From: Perognathus longimembris pacificus
Taxonomy: Eukaryota; Chordata; Mammalia; Rodentia; Heteromyidae
Assembly: GCF_023159225.1 (NCBI RefSeq)
Contig: NC_063188.1
Location: 30,377,626 to 30,441,625, forward strand
Direction: 5' to 3'
DNA: 64,000 nt
Below are positions 22,291 to 34,440 of the stretch, in pieces. Each line of letters opens with the position of its first letter. The stretch's first letter is position 1. The notes under the pieces are model-generated. The model saw only the letters and a program-made list of their open reading frames with translations. It did no database searches and was not told where the DNA came from. Both the position numbers and the translations under genes were made by a program.

Positions 22291-25200
22291 GTTGGGCCGG
22301 GAAGACAGCGGAGGAGCTGCAGTGCACTAGCTGAGCTCCCTCCGAAATCGCAGTTTTCTCACCCAATAGAAACTTTTACTACTAGAAAGACAACCAGAGT
22401 AAGTTTTAACAGTACAGGGATTCTGGCCAGGAAGGAAAAATCGACTTTGCTCATCTGAAAACACAGACTCGAGCTCTGGGCGGCATCCCACCACCACGCC
22501 AGTGCTGGCGCCAGCACAGCGCCCGGCACAGCAACCCCCACTCCACGCAGCTAAAGCACACAGCCGAGACCAGGGAGAAATACTCCAGACGGCGGCTGAG
22601 CACGGATGACCTGAAATCGCAGAGAAAGCATGCTGGTAGACTGGCATTCCCAATTCAAATGGGTAGAAGGAACACAAGAAAGATGGCAAACATCTATCCA
22701 GCAAAATTAAACATCTTCTAAAAGTGAAAGGCTGGAAACAAATCTATCAAGCAAATGGCCCCCATAAGCAGGCTGGAGTTGCAATCCTCATATCAGACAA
22801 AATTGACTTCAAATTAAAAAAGGTAAGAAGAGACAAAGAAGGTTACTACATACTAGGAAAGGAATCTCTCCTACAGGAAGATATAACCATTCTAAATATC
22901 TACACACCAAATGCAGGAGCACCAAACTTCATCAAACAAACACTACTGACTCTAAAAACACTCATAGACCCAAACACATTGATGGTTGGGGACTTTTACA
23001 CTCTACTATCACCTCTGGACAGATCAACACGCCAAAAACTGAACAAAGAAACCACAGAACTAAACAATTGCATAGACCAACTAGACTTAACCGACATCTA
23101 CAGAATATTCCACCCAGCAATGACAGAATACACATTCTTTTCTGCAGCACATGGAACATTCTCCAAAATAGATCACATCTTAGGGCACAAAGAAAATCTG
23201 TTCAAATTCAGAAGTATCAAAACCATCCCCTGCATTCTCTCAGACCACAGTGGAATAAAATTAGAGCTCAACTCAATCAGCCACCACAGAAAATGCTACA
23301 ATTCATGGAGACCAAACAACACACTGCTGAACCATCAGAGGGTCATTGAAGAAATTACAACGGAAATTCAAATGTTTATGGAATTCAACCAAGTTGAGGA
23401 TACAAAGTACCAGCTCCTTTGGGACTCAGCAAAGGCAGTACTCAGAGGAAAATTTATATCTCTGAGTGCATACATCAACAAACTGGATAAACAGCAACTC
23501 AATAATTTAAGGAAGCACCTTAATTTCCTTGAGAGAGAACAACAAGCCAAACCCCAAGTCAATAGATGGAAGCAAATAATTATAATCAAATCAGAATTAA
23601 TTCAATTAGAGACGAAAAAACCATCGAAAAAATCAACAAAACAAAGAGTTGGTTCTTTGAAAAAATCAACAAGATAGACAGTCCCCTGGCAAACCTGACC
23701 AAGAAACGAAGGCAACACACTCAAATAAACAAGATAAGTAATGAAACAGGTAACATCACCACAGAAATAACCGAAATTCAGAAAATAATAAGGGACTATT
23801 TTGCAAACTTTTATGCCAACAAATTCGAGAACTTGGAAGAAATGGATGATTTCCTAGAAAAAATTTATATCCTCAAACTGAACCATGAAAATTTAAACCT
23901 TCTAAACAAACCCATATCCAGAATTGAAATAGAAACGGCATTAAATGATCTCCCATCCAAGAAAAGTACAGGTCCAGATGGATTCACTGCAGAATTCTAC
24001 AAGGCCTTCAAAACAGAACTCACACCAATATTTCTCAAACTCTTCAATGAAATTGAAAGAGAAAGTTCACTTCCAGACTCATTCTATGAAGCCAGTATAA
24101 CCCTCATCCCAAAACCAGGCAGGAACTCATCACGGATGAGCATAGACCCTGATGAACATAGACGCAAAAATTCTCAACAAAATTCTGGCCAATCGACTTC
24201 AACAAGTCATCAAAAAAATCATACACCACGATCAAACTGGATTCATCTCAGGGATGCAAAATTGGTTTAATATACGCAAGTCAATTAATGTAATCCACCA
24301 CATCAACCGGAGCAAGGTAAAGAACCACATGGTTTTATCGCTAGATGCGGAAAAAGCGTTCGATAAAATCCAGCACCCATTTATGCTAAGAGCCCTGGAA
24401 AAACTGGGATTCCAGGGAACATTCCTGAATATAATCAAGGCAGTTTATGACAAACCAACAGCAACCATAACTCTAAATGGTGAAAAACTAAAGCCATTCC
24501 CTTTAAAATCAGGAACAAGGCAGGGATGTCCACTCTCTTCCCTGCTCTTCAACATAGTACTAGAATTCCTAGCCAGAGCCATCAGGCAAGAAGAAAATAT
24601 AAAGGGGATCCAAGTAGGAAAAGATGAAGTTAAACTTTCTCTCTTCGCAGATAACATGATCCTATACCTAAAGAATCCCATAGACTCTACCCCCAAACTA
24701 CTAGAGCTGATCCAAAACTTTGGCAAAGTTGCAGGATATAAAAGAAACCTTCAAAAATCAATGGCCTTACTCTATGCTTACGATCCAAAGACCGAGGCTG
24801 ATATCAGGAAAGCAACGCCCTTTGCCATAGCCCCCAAAAACATAAAATACCAAGGAATAAACTTAACCAAAGAAGTGAAAGACCTCTTTGAGGAGAACTT
24901 TAAAACCTTGAAAAACGAAATTAAGTCAGAACTAAGGAAATGGAAAAACCTCCCATGCTCCTGGATTGGGAGGATTAATATGATCAAAATGGCAATATTG
25001 CCAAAGGCTATCTACAAATTCAATTCAATACCCATTAATATCCCAACACCATTTTTTGATGAAATAGAGGAAGCAATCCAGAAATTCATATGGAACAATA
25101 AAAGACCTAGAATAGCAAAAACAATCCTAAACAGAAAGAACAGTGCTGGAGGAATTACAATACCCAACTTCAAGTTGTATTATAAAGCTATAGTAATAAA

Positions 25201-26880
25201 AACAGCTTGTTATTGGCACCGGAACAGGCCTGAAGACCAATGGAACAGAATTGAAGATCCAGAAATGATCCCACAGAACTACACCTACTTAATCTTTGAT
25301 ACCGGAGCTAAAACAATTGTTTGGAAGAAAGATAGCCTCTTTAACAAATGGTGCTGGAAAAACTGGCTCAACACATGCAACAAACTAAAACTAGATTCTT
25401 ATATATCACCCTTCACCAAAATCAATTCCAAATGGATTAAAGACCTCGAAATCAAAACAGACACCCTGAAAACACTAAAGGAAGGAGTAGGAGAAACACT
25501 TGGGCTCCTTGGCACAGGACGGAACTTCCTTAACAAAGACCCAGAAAGGCTACAAACCAAAGAAAGGCTGGACAAATGGGACTGCATCAAACTTCAGAGC
25601 TTCTGCACGGCAAAGGACATAGCTCACAAGATAAACAGAAAGCCCACAGATTGGGAGAAGATCTTTACTGGCCATTCAATGGACAAAGGCCTCATATCTA
25701 AAATATATGCACAACTAAAAAAGTTACCTTCTTCCAAAACAAAACCGCAAAGAACCAATAGCCCCCTCATCAAGTGGGCTAAATACTTACAAAGAGACTT
25801 CTCTGATGAGGAATTGAGAATGGCCAAGAGACATATGGAAAAATGCTCTACATCACTGGTCATAAAACAAATGCAAATCAAAACAACATTGAGATTCCAT
25901 CTCACCCCAGTATGAATGTCATATATCAAGAAAACTAACAATAACAATTGTTGGAGGGGATGTGGCCAAAAGGGAACCCTACTTCACTGTTGGTGGGAAT
26001 GTAAACTGGTTCAGCCACTATGGCAAGCAGTATGGAGATTCCTCAGAAGGCTAAATATACAACTCCCCAATGAACCATCAGCCCCACTTTTGGGTATCTT
26101 TCCAAAAGACCACAAACAAAATCACAGTAATGCCACCAGCACAACAATGTTCATCGCAGCACAATTTGTCATAGCTAGAATCTGGAACCAACCCAGATGC
26201 CCCTCAGTAGACGAATGGATCAGGAAAGTGTGGTACATATACACAATGGAATTTTATGCCTCTATCAGAAAGAATGACATTGTCCCATTTGTAAGGAAAT
26301 GGAAAGACTTGGCAAAAATTATACTAAGTGAAGTGAACCAGACCCAAAGAAACATGGACTCTATGGTCTCCCTTATTGGGAATAATTAGTACAGGTTTAG
26401 GCAAGTTATAGCAGAGCACCACAAGGCCCAATAGCTATACCCTTATGAACACATACGATGATGCTAAGTGAAATGAACTCCATGTTATGGAGACAATTGT
26501 TATATCACAGTTGTAACTACTTTCAACATCCTATGTGTATCTGTAGCTTCTATTATTGATGATATCCTTGTATCACCTTCCTGTGGTTGTACCTACACTA
26601 TCTCTGTAATCTTATCTGAGTATATTGGAAACCGTGTATACTGGTATTGGAACTAGGAAATTGAAAGGGAATACCAAAATTGAGAGACACAGGGTAAAAA
26701 AAGACAAACAACTACAAAAGCAATACTTGCAAAATTGTTTGGTGTAAGTGAACTGAACACCTCAGGGGGGAGGGGGTATGAGGGACAAGGTAACAAACAG
26801 TACAAGTAATGTATCCAATGCCTAACGTATGAAAGTGTAACCTCTCTGTACATCAGTTTGATAATAAAAATTAAAAAAAA
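22291..26880 (+). mobile_element. Inner L1, nested, 5' UTR joined to ORF2, ORF1 missing
   Basis: Begins with a GC-rich 5' UTR ('gggccgggaagacagcggag') of about 350-400 bases. Between about 22640 and 22690 it joins directly to ORF2 endonuclease coding sequence; the rest of the 5' UTR, all of ORF1 and about the first 50 ORF2 codons are absent. ORF2 then runs to 26387, followed by a 3' UTR and an A-rich tail ending about 26880. The flanks 'aacggttg' and 'aatggttg' look like a short target duplication with one mismatch. Presence of the very 5' end with an internal gap points to an internally deleted or spliced RNA rather than ordinary truncation. Confidence 0.9.
22685..26389 (+). pseudogene. L1 ORF2 pseudogene (endonuclease + reverse transcriptase)
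   Basis: Normally a cytoplasmic/nuclear ribonucleoprotein enzyme that nicks DNA and reverse-transcribes L1 RNA. Seen here: the C-terminal part of the AP-like endonuclease (GDFY at about 22990, where the family has GDFN; SDHS retained near 23240), the RT domain (24150-24950, with FADN at about 24645 where the family has FADD), and the Cys-rich tail ([16 protein letters not shown], 25946-25993). Three breaks: a frameshift in the A-run near 23620, a small deletion with frameshift near 24150, and an in-frame TGA at 25913 where related copies have AGA. The N-terminus is missing. Cannot encode an active enzyme. Confidence 0.95.
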
Positions 26881-27866
26881 TAATGGTTGGACAAATGGGA
26901 CTGCATCAAACTGCAGAGCTTCTGCAGGGCAAAGGACATAGCTCGCAAGATAAACAGAAAACCCACAGATTGGAAAAAGATCTTTTAGGGCCATACAATG
27001 AAGAAAGGCCTCATATCTAAAAGATATGCTGAAATAAAAAATTACATTCCTCCAAAGCAAATCCTCAAAGAACCAAGAGCCCCCTCAAGAAGTGGGCAAA
27101 AGACCTAAAAAGAGACCTCTCTAATGAGGAAATGAGAATGGCCAAGAGACACATGCAGAAGTGCTTTACATCACTGGCCATAAAAGAAATGGAAATAAAA
27201 ACAACATTGAGATTCCACCTCACCCCAGAAAGAATGTCCATTATTAGGAAAACTAACAATAACTAATGCTGGAGGGGATGTGTCCAAAAGGAAATCCTAC
27301 TTCATTGTTGGTGGGAATGTAAACTGGTTCAACCACTCTGGAAAGTGGTATGGAGAGTCCTCAGAAGGCTAAACATAGAGTTCCCTATGACCCAGCAGCC
27401 CCACTCTTGGGTGTGTACCCAAAAGACCACAAACAAGAACACACTAAAGCCACCAGCAAAACAATGTTCATTGTAGCATAATTTGTCATTGCTAAAATAT
27501 AGAACCAACCTAGATGCCCCACAATAGACAAGTGTATCAGGAAAACGTGGTACATATACACAATGGAACTTTGTGCCTCTATCAGAAACAATGACATTGC
27601 CCCATTCATAAGGAAGTGGAAGGACTTGGAAAACATTATACTAAGTGAAGTGAGCCAGACCCAAAGAAACATGGACTCTATGGTTTCTCTCATAGGGAAT
27701 AATTCATACAGTTTAGGGTAGTCATAGTAGAAGATCACAATAGCCCAATAACTATTCCCTTATGAACACATAAGTTGATGCTAAGTGTAATGAACTCCAA
27801 TTTATGGAAACAAGTGTCATATCATTGTAATTATTTTCAACATGCTATGTGAAACCGTAAAAAAAA
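26881..27866 (+). mobile_element. Outer L1, right part
   Basis: Continuation of the L1 at 21681-22290: ORF2 C-terminus ('tgctggaggggatgtgtcca', 'gttggtgggaatgtaaactg') and the first part of the 3' UTR. It ends at 27856 with 'gtgaaaccgt' followed by an A-run, well short of the 3' UTR end seen in other copies, which continue for roughly 300 bases. Confidence 0.9.
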
Positions 27867-28409
27867 AAAACACAAAAAACAGCAGTCGTGAACCAAGTTT
27901 GCTGTGACACTGGTTTCCCCAAACCAATTCATCAAAATTAATTAAGAATATGCTGGTTCGTGAGCTGCTACACTCATATAAGACTTTAAATTTTTTTTCA
28001 CTTGGACCACATTTATAGTTTCAATTGTTTCACATCCTCCCCCTTTTTTGCATTTGACAAAAGCATGGGGTACCACCTGGGATGCATGACTTCATATGGA
28101 TAGTTGTAAGAATCTATTTCCACAAACTTTTGCAGCTCTAAAATGGATCATTTCCTCAGCCTTACTCTAGTCTCTTGGGAGCTGAGATTTCCCAATATGT
28201 TCATGACAATATTTCCCAGATTTAAATAGCCAAGGACATAGTAGGGGTGAAGTCAGAATTGTTGCCTCAGGAATGGCGCCTGTCTTGATGCACCAATAAA
28301 GCCATTCTCTTGACCTTCTTGGAAGGGTGCCAGATCTAGCTTGTCAGTGAGACCTTGGCTAAACCTTGTAGAGTTCTAATGGCAGAGCATTTTTTTTATG
28401 AAAATAAGG
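27867..28409. other. Unrecognised DNA
   Basis: Nothing recognised. Confidence 0.4.
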
Positions 28410-28620
28410 CATTGAGGGCCAGGCACTAGTGTCTTTTGCCAGTAATCTTAGCTACTCAGAAGGCTGAGATCTTAGAATCAGTTTGAATCCAGCCCAGGTA
28501 GGAAAGTCTGTAAAATTCCTATCTCTAATTAACCACCAAAATGTTAGCCTTGAACAAGAAAGGTCAATGGTAGGATCTATGCCCTGAGTTCAAGCCCAAG
28601 GACCAGCAAAAAGAAGAAAT
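28410..28620 (+). mobile_element. B4-type SINE
   Basis: 'taatcttagctactcagaag', 'gttagccttgaacaagaaag', 'gagttcaagcccaaggacca', then an A-rich tail. The middle is shortened compared with the copy at 15757. Confidence 0.85.
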
Positions 28621-30164
28621 GAAAGAAAAAAATAACTTCCATACTTCTATTTAAGTCATAATAGCTAAAAAACCATCTACTAATTTATGAAGCGATGTGG
28701 AGTTTTAGGACTCAGTTCCACCACATACCATGTATTCAAATTCTACCTTCCCAGGTGACATAGTCAAGTTGATGCTATCTGTAAGATAGTGAAATCAGTT
28801 AAAGGTGTTGATTTGGGCCCAAACCAAAGAAAAATGGCCATTATGAAACTATGGAATTCTGAGAACTTAAAAGAGGCAGCCCAGAAATTCAGACCTAAAC
28901 ATTGAGCTCCATTATCCCTTTTTTTAGTAGACTGAAGATTAGATTTAACTCACATTTAGGATATGGTCACATCATAATTATGAAGGAAGTTATATTCTGG
29001 CTTGGGGTAAGATTTTTCACACTAGTCCATAGCTAAGTCCATAGATATCAATTGGTTGTCAATGACTAAGAGGTGTCTCTTATGTCAAAACAAAGTACCT
29101 AATATTTGAGTTTGATCTGTTGCAAATAATCCCATGAACAGACCTTAGTTTTATTTTTCACTTTTGCTGCCAAAAACAATTTGAGAAAAAGTTAAAGAAA
29201 AGTACTTGAATACTGAAAATAGAGAAGTCTGAATCACAAAGTCTAAGAGCAGAAATACCAAATACCTCAAGAAACCAAGTCTATCCTCTTGATAAATGCT
29301 AGTTAAATCTGAAAGCTGCAGTGAATCTAAACAGTCACCAGACCAGAATTATAAACTCTGCACTGTGAAATTTGCCCCCTTTTTGCTCCATTAAACAGCA
29401 ATTGATCATAATGAAATGGTTTGACAGTGATAAATCAAGTCATCCAGGCTCATATTTTACTGGGAGGAATTCTGTTGGTCACACCTGCTTAATGTGGGAA
29501 TACAAAATTAGATTTTTAGTACAAAAAGAAGCCCATGAACTTGATTGTCTCTACCCACTCATTTGCTTTGGCAGAGACAGAAGTAAAGAGATCTAGTATG
29601 GGTTTGTAGACAGATGACCCTTGGATTACAGACCTTTTCCTAAATGAGTGCAATGAAAGTCATACGCTTGGTCAAGCTGACTAGTAATCATACAGTTGAC
29701 CATAACTATGAAGACAGTTTTCTTGTGTGGAAGCCAAAATTGCCTAGGGGCTCTCAGTCCCCTGAAATATATAGTGTTAAGGATGGTGATACCACACTGA
29801 GAAGGGTACAGCTTATATTCACGGGAAGTATTTATTTCAGATGAACACAGGCTTTATTCTTGGGCATATCATTTTCTCTCCCCATTGGCAATGTCCTACT
29901 TGTTCAGGGCTGACCAATGGCATAAGAAATGTACAAAGTAATGATTTAACATTTAGCTATAGTAGAAAATAAAAACCATCCATGTTCTATTTGCTCAGAA
30001 ATGTTTCCTGGTTTTGTTAAAGGCAAACAGGTACTCACATCTTTTGCCAAATAATAGCAATGCAATGAGGAAAGGGCCTTTGTTACATGTCTACTTTGTG
30101 ACATTATTTTATCTATGTACTTAATCCCCACCTCATTTCATATCTATGAGAAGTCATTAGCTTT
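28621..30164. other. Unrecognised DNA
   Basis: About 1.5 kb without a recognisable repeat or exon. Open frames at 29372-29596 and 29644-29844 show no domain. Confidence 0.4.
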
Positions 30165-30530
30165 TTGTCACTAAAAAAAGTACTTGAAATACAACTAGTA
30201 TAGAGAATTGATTTCTTTCAGCTCACAGTTTTGGAGGTTAAAGTCCGTGACTTGTGTTACTGTTTCTTTAGAGCCTTTAAGCTATCACACCATGTCTTGG
30301 GTACATAATAAAACCGAACTATTCCTCTACTAGCCAGAGAGTAAAAGAAAGGGAGAGAGTCAAATTGTTCATGATTTGAAGACCTCCCACTAGGCTCAAT
30401 ATCTTCAAAGTTCTACCAACTCACAATAACACCACCTTGAGAACCAAATCTTTAATATATGGGCACTTAGGGCCACTTAATTTCCAAATTACAGCAGAGG
30501 ACATTATTAAGCCTGTTACACAGGAAAATA
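30165..30530. repeat. Probable old interspersed repeat, family uncertain
   Basis: Phrases such as 'cagctcacagttttggaggt', 'atcacaccatgtcttg' and 'aaatctttaatatatgggca' are typical of a dispersed mammalian repeat. I cannot name the family with confidence. Confidence 0.35.
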
Positions 30531-30779
30531 CTAACACTACCTCAGAAACATTAGTTTAATTGCTCACAGTCACAGAATTAGACTTTCATGTAAGTATAAA
30601 TTCATAAGCAATGGACTATGCTATTGACAAAAACTTCTAATAAATAAAAACTCTAGGCATTTCATATGAAAGTTTACAAAATCCAACAATATTCCTTTAA
30701 AGGCTGTTTTTTTTCCGTATGAATCACTTTTACTCTACAATTTACCCAAGAACTCAAACTAGGCTGAAAATATTAGGCA

Positions 30780-30781
<2 letters not shown>

Positions 30782-30843
<62 letters not shown>
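30782..30843. repeat. (TC)n microsatellite
   Basis: About 31 TC units directly abutting the T-rich end of the reversed SINE that follows. Homopurine-homopyrimidine, so triplex formation is possible. Confidence 0.96.
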
Positions 30844-30847
<4 letters not shown>

Positions 30848-31075
30848 TGTTAGTCATGCGACTTGAACGAAGGTGCCTGAACTGGGTACTCTTCCTGAGC
30901 ATTTTTGCTCAAGGCTAATGCTATACCACATTGAACCATAGTGCTACTTCTGGTTTTCTGGTGATTAATTCGAGATTGTTTCATTTCCTGCCCAGGCTGA
31001 CTTCAAACCATGATCCTCAGAGCTCATCCTCCCCAGTAGCTAGGATTACGGGTATGAGCCATTGGTGCGCATCCA
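30844..31075 (-). mobile_element. B4-type SINE
   Basis: 'tttgctcaaggctaatgcta', 'ttcctgcccaggctgacttc', 'tcctccccagtagctaggat' in reversed ID-B1 order. Confidence 0.85.
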
Positions 31076-32434
31076 GAAGTTTCCTTTTTTGCTTCAGGGA
31101 CTATATAATAGGGCTTGGCCACAAAGAACAGTCACTCTGGACTTTGCAGGATGACAGCAATATGTTTCAGCTTCTTCTGAATTAATCAACTCAGATATGA
31201 CCAAAGGATAAATCCAACACTTAGGAAGAGATGGATGTTGGCTGTTTCTTGTGTTTTCTTTCTGTCATCAATGTCACAACAGACAGTGATGCCTGCTGTA
31301 ACTTTTCTGTGACTTCTTGTTCGGCTGCTAGATGCACAGTTGGTAGGTGACTGAGATACCTAGTAGGCAGAGGGGATAGTGGCTCTTCTCCCTTCTTTAC
31401 CAAATGCATTCATGTTCTTCTGAATTAAAAGGAGTTATACACTGCTACTCTTTCTTAAACTCAAAGAAGCCAACAATTCTTCCTTTTACTTTATGAAAAC
31501 TAGTGGTAGTGACTGTAATGTTGACGTCATAATTTCTCTATAGTTCCTGAGAATCAGGCACAAAATATGTTCGCAGCACTCAAGGAATTGTTACTGGGGA
31601 TTAGAGCAGATAATTAAACACTTAAGAAAATCTTTACCATCATTTATTGGGCAGGGAAGCAAAAGGAATTGCAGAACCATGTTGAGAATCCAAGAAAAGA
31701 GATTTCCTGTCAAATTGAAGAAGCTCATTCAATTTTTCCTTAAGTGGTCAAGTGGAAAAACAAAAGTCAATAGGAACGGTGACAGAGAATCACCTCTTCC
31801 CTAAGCCCAGGTCAGGAATCATGAGATCCCCCGGAGATACCTACTGAATAACAGTTGATTCTCACTTCCAGAAATGTTTAAAGATAACTATTGCATCCAT
31901 TTGGGTCATGAAGAGTCAATAAATATCAGACTATGCTATACAATATCCAAAAGCATAGAAAATAGGCCTGTGTACCCTCAAATAAATTTTATAGAAATGA
32001 GAACATTTGAACAGCAGTTTGCTATTATATTCTTTGATTCTCACAGGGTCCCCTTAAGATAAACAAAGCAGGAACTGAAATTTATGATTTTACAGATGGA
32101 GAAACAGGCTCAAAGAGATATAAATTGTGCAATAGCACAAGAAAGGACACCTTTTGACTTCTGTAAGGATACCATGCATAAAACTTTTCTGAGTAGATTT
32201 ATTCTGCTATGTTCCTTATGTAATATTTTTCAGCTTTGTCTCTTGTATCTGAACATCAGATCTGTATCTGTTCCTTGTCTCAGGTAAATTTCCAGATACC
32301 CTGACAACCCGAATTGCCATACTAGCCAGACCAAGTTTACCCATATAGACTTCTGGCCCTAGTTTGTTCTATCTTTTTACAACTTAATCTTATTCACTTC
32401 TTTATCTCCTATTTATTAATAAATGATTTTCACA
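31076..32434. other. Unrecognised DNA
   Basis: No repeat or gene recognised in about 1.35 kb. Confidence 0.4.
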
Positions 32435-32593
32435 GAACATGGCAGTCAAGCACATAAGCTCCAAAATCATATAATCATGGATCAAATTATGCTTGTACTG
32501 CATATTTACAGATGTCACACATAACTGTTCTCAGTCTCAGTTTATCTGTAAAATGGGTATCATACTTGCCTGCAAGGTTGTGATTATATAAGA
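32435..32593 (+). repeat. MIR element, cut by an L1
   Basis: 'cacagaacatggcagtcaag', 'agtctcagtttatctgtaaa', 'atgggtatcatacttgcctg', 'caaggttgtgattatata'. The L1 at 32594 interrupts the 3' end. Confidence 0.8.
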
Positions 32594-33196
32594 AGTGATC
32601 CAGACCCAAAGAAACATAAAATCTATGGTGTCCTCCATAGGGAATAGCTAATACATGATTAGGCTAGTCATGGTAGAAGATCAAAATACTCCAGTAGCTA
32701 CACCCATATGATCACATAAGATGATGCAAAGTGAAATGAACTCCACGTTACAGAGACAAGAGTTATGCCACTGTTGTGATTATTATCAACATGCCACATG
32801 AAACCGTATCTTTTGTATTTTTTAAATTTTTTTCTTGTCTGTTTGTTTGATTGTTTTGTTTACTTTTGCTCCTCTTGTATTCCCTACCTGTGATTGTAGC
32901 CCCGCTACCACTATATCTCATCTGAATACCCTGGATACTGTTTATACAGGTATTAGAACTGGGTAAGGGAAAGGGAATATCAAAATTGAGAGACAAACAA
33001 CAAAATGACAAACCATTCCAAAAGCAATACTTACAAAACCATTTGGTGTAAATCAACTGAACATCTCTTGAGGGGAGAAGGAAAGGGGAAGAGAGAGGGG
33101 GGAAATGAGGAGTTGAACAAGAAATGTACTCACTGCCTTACATATGAATCTGTAACCCCCCGTACCACACTTTGACAATAGAGAAAAAAGATTATA
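32594..33196 (+). mobile_element. L1 3' end
   Basis: Starts in the last codons of ORF2 ('agtgatccagacccaaagaa') and continues through the 3' UTR with its purine-rich run (33066-33110) and 'ctgtaaccccccgtaccaca' end. The 'gattatataagaag' on the left and 'gattataaaaaag' at the right may be a degraded target duplication. Confidence 0.85.
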
Positions 33197-33224
33197 AAAA
33201 AGATAAGGCAAAGTCTTTATCATA

Positions 33225-33700
33225 TACATTATGTAGCAAGAATTTGACTCTGGAACCAGGAAAAATTATGTATAACGATATACTTCTATGCCTAGCACAG
33301 GTAGCTCGTTTCTGTAATCCTATTCATGATGTTGAGGTCTGAGGATAACAGTTCAAAGCCAACCTGGGCAGGGAAAGTCCAGGAGACTCTTATCTCCAAT
33401 AAACTACTGAGAAAAATCCAGAAGTGTTGCTGTGGCTCAAGTGGTAGAGCACCAGCCTTGAGCAAAAGAAACTCAGGGACAGAGCCGAAACCCTGCTTCA
33501 AGTCCAAGGGCTGGAAGAAAAGATGTACTCCTAACACTGTTACTATGAATAAATTTTTATAACTTCTCTGCACATAAGCTTCTTCAGATGTAAAATGGGG
33601 ATAGTAATAGACCTGGTCTATATAAGACTGCTGGAAAAATTTAATACATAATACATCTAAGTGGCTGGCACATAGTCAATAGTCAGTAAATTATAATTGT
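33225..33700 (+). repeat. MIR element interrupted by a SINE
   Basis: MIR 5' part at 33225-33290 ('tttgactctggaacc') and 3' part at 33526-33700 ('cttcttcagatgtaaaatgg', 'ggctggcacatagtcaatag'). The SINE 33292-33525 sits between. Confidence 0.7.
33292..33525 (+). mobile_element. B4-type SINE inside a MIR
   Basis: 'cctagcacaggtagctcgtt', 'aagccaacctgggcagggaa', 'tgctgtggctcaagtggtag', 'agcaccagccttgagcaaaa' in B1-then-ID order. Confidence 0.9.
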
Positions 33701-33714
33701 TATAATTATTTGTG

Positions 33715-33785
33715 ATTTTACCCTCAATGTGTGGCACAGTACCTGACATATAGTAGATATTCAGAAAATGTTCAGTGAGTCAAAA
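33715..33785 (+). repeat. MIR/L2-like 3' fragment
   Basis: 'ggcacagtacctgacatata' followed by 'gtagatattcagaaaatgtt' is the shared 3' motif of L2/MIR. Confidence 0.6.
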
Positions 33786-34134
33786 CAAAACACCCTGGTA
33801 TTTCCAACAACAGGGACATAAAAAATCCCTAGAGAGACTGGATAGGAATGAACAAGATAATTAGTTGGGTAAATGAAAATTAATTATGTTGAATCCTTAC
33901 AGGGGTTCTTTTTGTGTGGAGGAGACACATTTTGTGGTATAAATGTCAAGCTTCACTCAACCTTAGAGTATTTGGGTGTCTAGTGTTTTGTCATTATTAG
34001 GAAATCAGTGAGGGAAGACACTGGGCATAGTTGCTTGGTTTTAATAAATTGATTTGAACTTTTCTTCCAAGAGAATCTCCAGTTGATCAGATCTTTAGAC
34101 AAAATTAGAATTATGTTGAGAGTAAAAACTCCCT

Positions 34135-34440
34135 ACATCTTGCTAAGTAAAATAAGCCAGACACAAAAAGAGAAATATTGTATGATGTCATATATGTATG
34201 TATGTGTGCATGTATAATGTAAAATTGAAACTCAGAAAAGCAAAGTTTTAGCCCCTATGGTTGCCAAGGACTGGGAGACAGAAGTTGGACAACGTTGGTC
34301 AAAGCACGTAAAGTTTCAGTTTTGGGCTAGGTCCATCCTTGGGACCCAATGCACATAAGTGCATGACCTACTGTACTATACATATATGTGCATTAAATCC
34401 CCATAGCATTGATTTGTCTACTTAAAATTAGAGCACAGAG
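34135..34440 (+). mobile_element. Old L1 (L1M-type) 3' fragment
   Basis: 'gctaagtaaaataagccaga', 'cacaaaaagagaaatattgt', 'atggttgccaaggactggga', 'ttttgggctaggtcc': order and wording of ancient L1 3' ends, unlike the younger rodent copies nearby. Confidence 0.75.

Noticed and set aside
22327..22704. 125-codon antisense frame in the L1 5' UTR, compared with primate L1 ORF0
   Set aside because: It lacks an ATG at its start, crosses the 5' UTR/ORF2 junction, and ORF0 is described only for primate L1.
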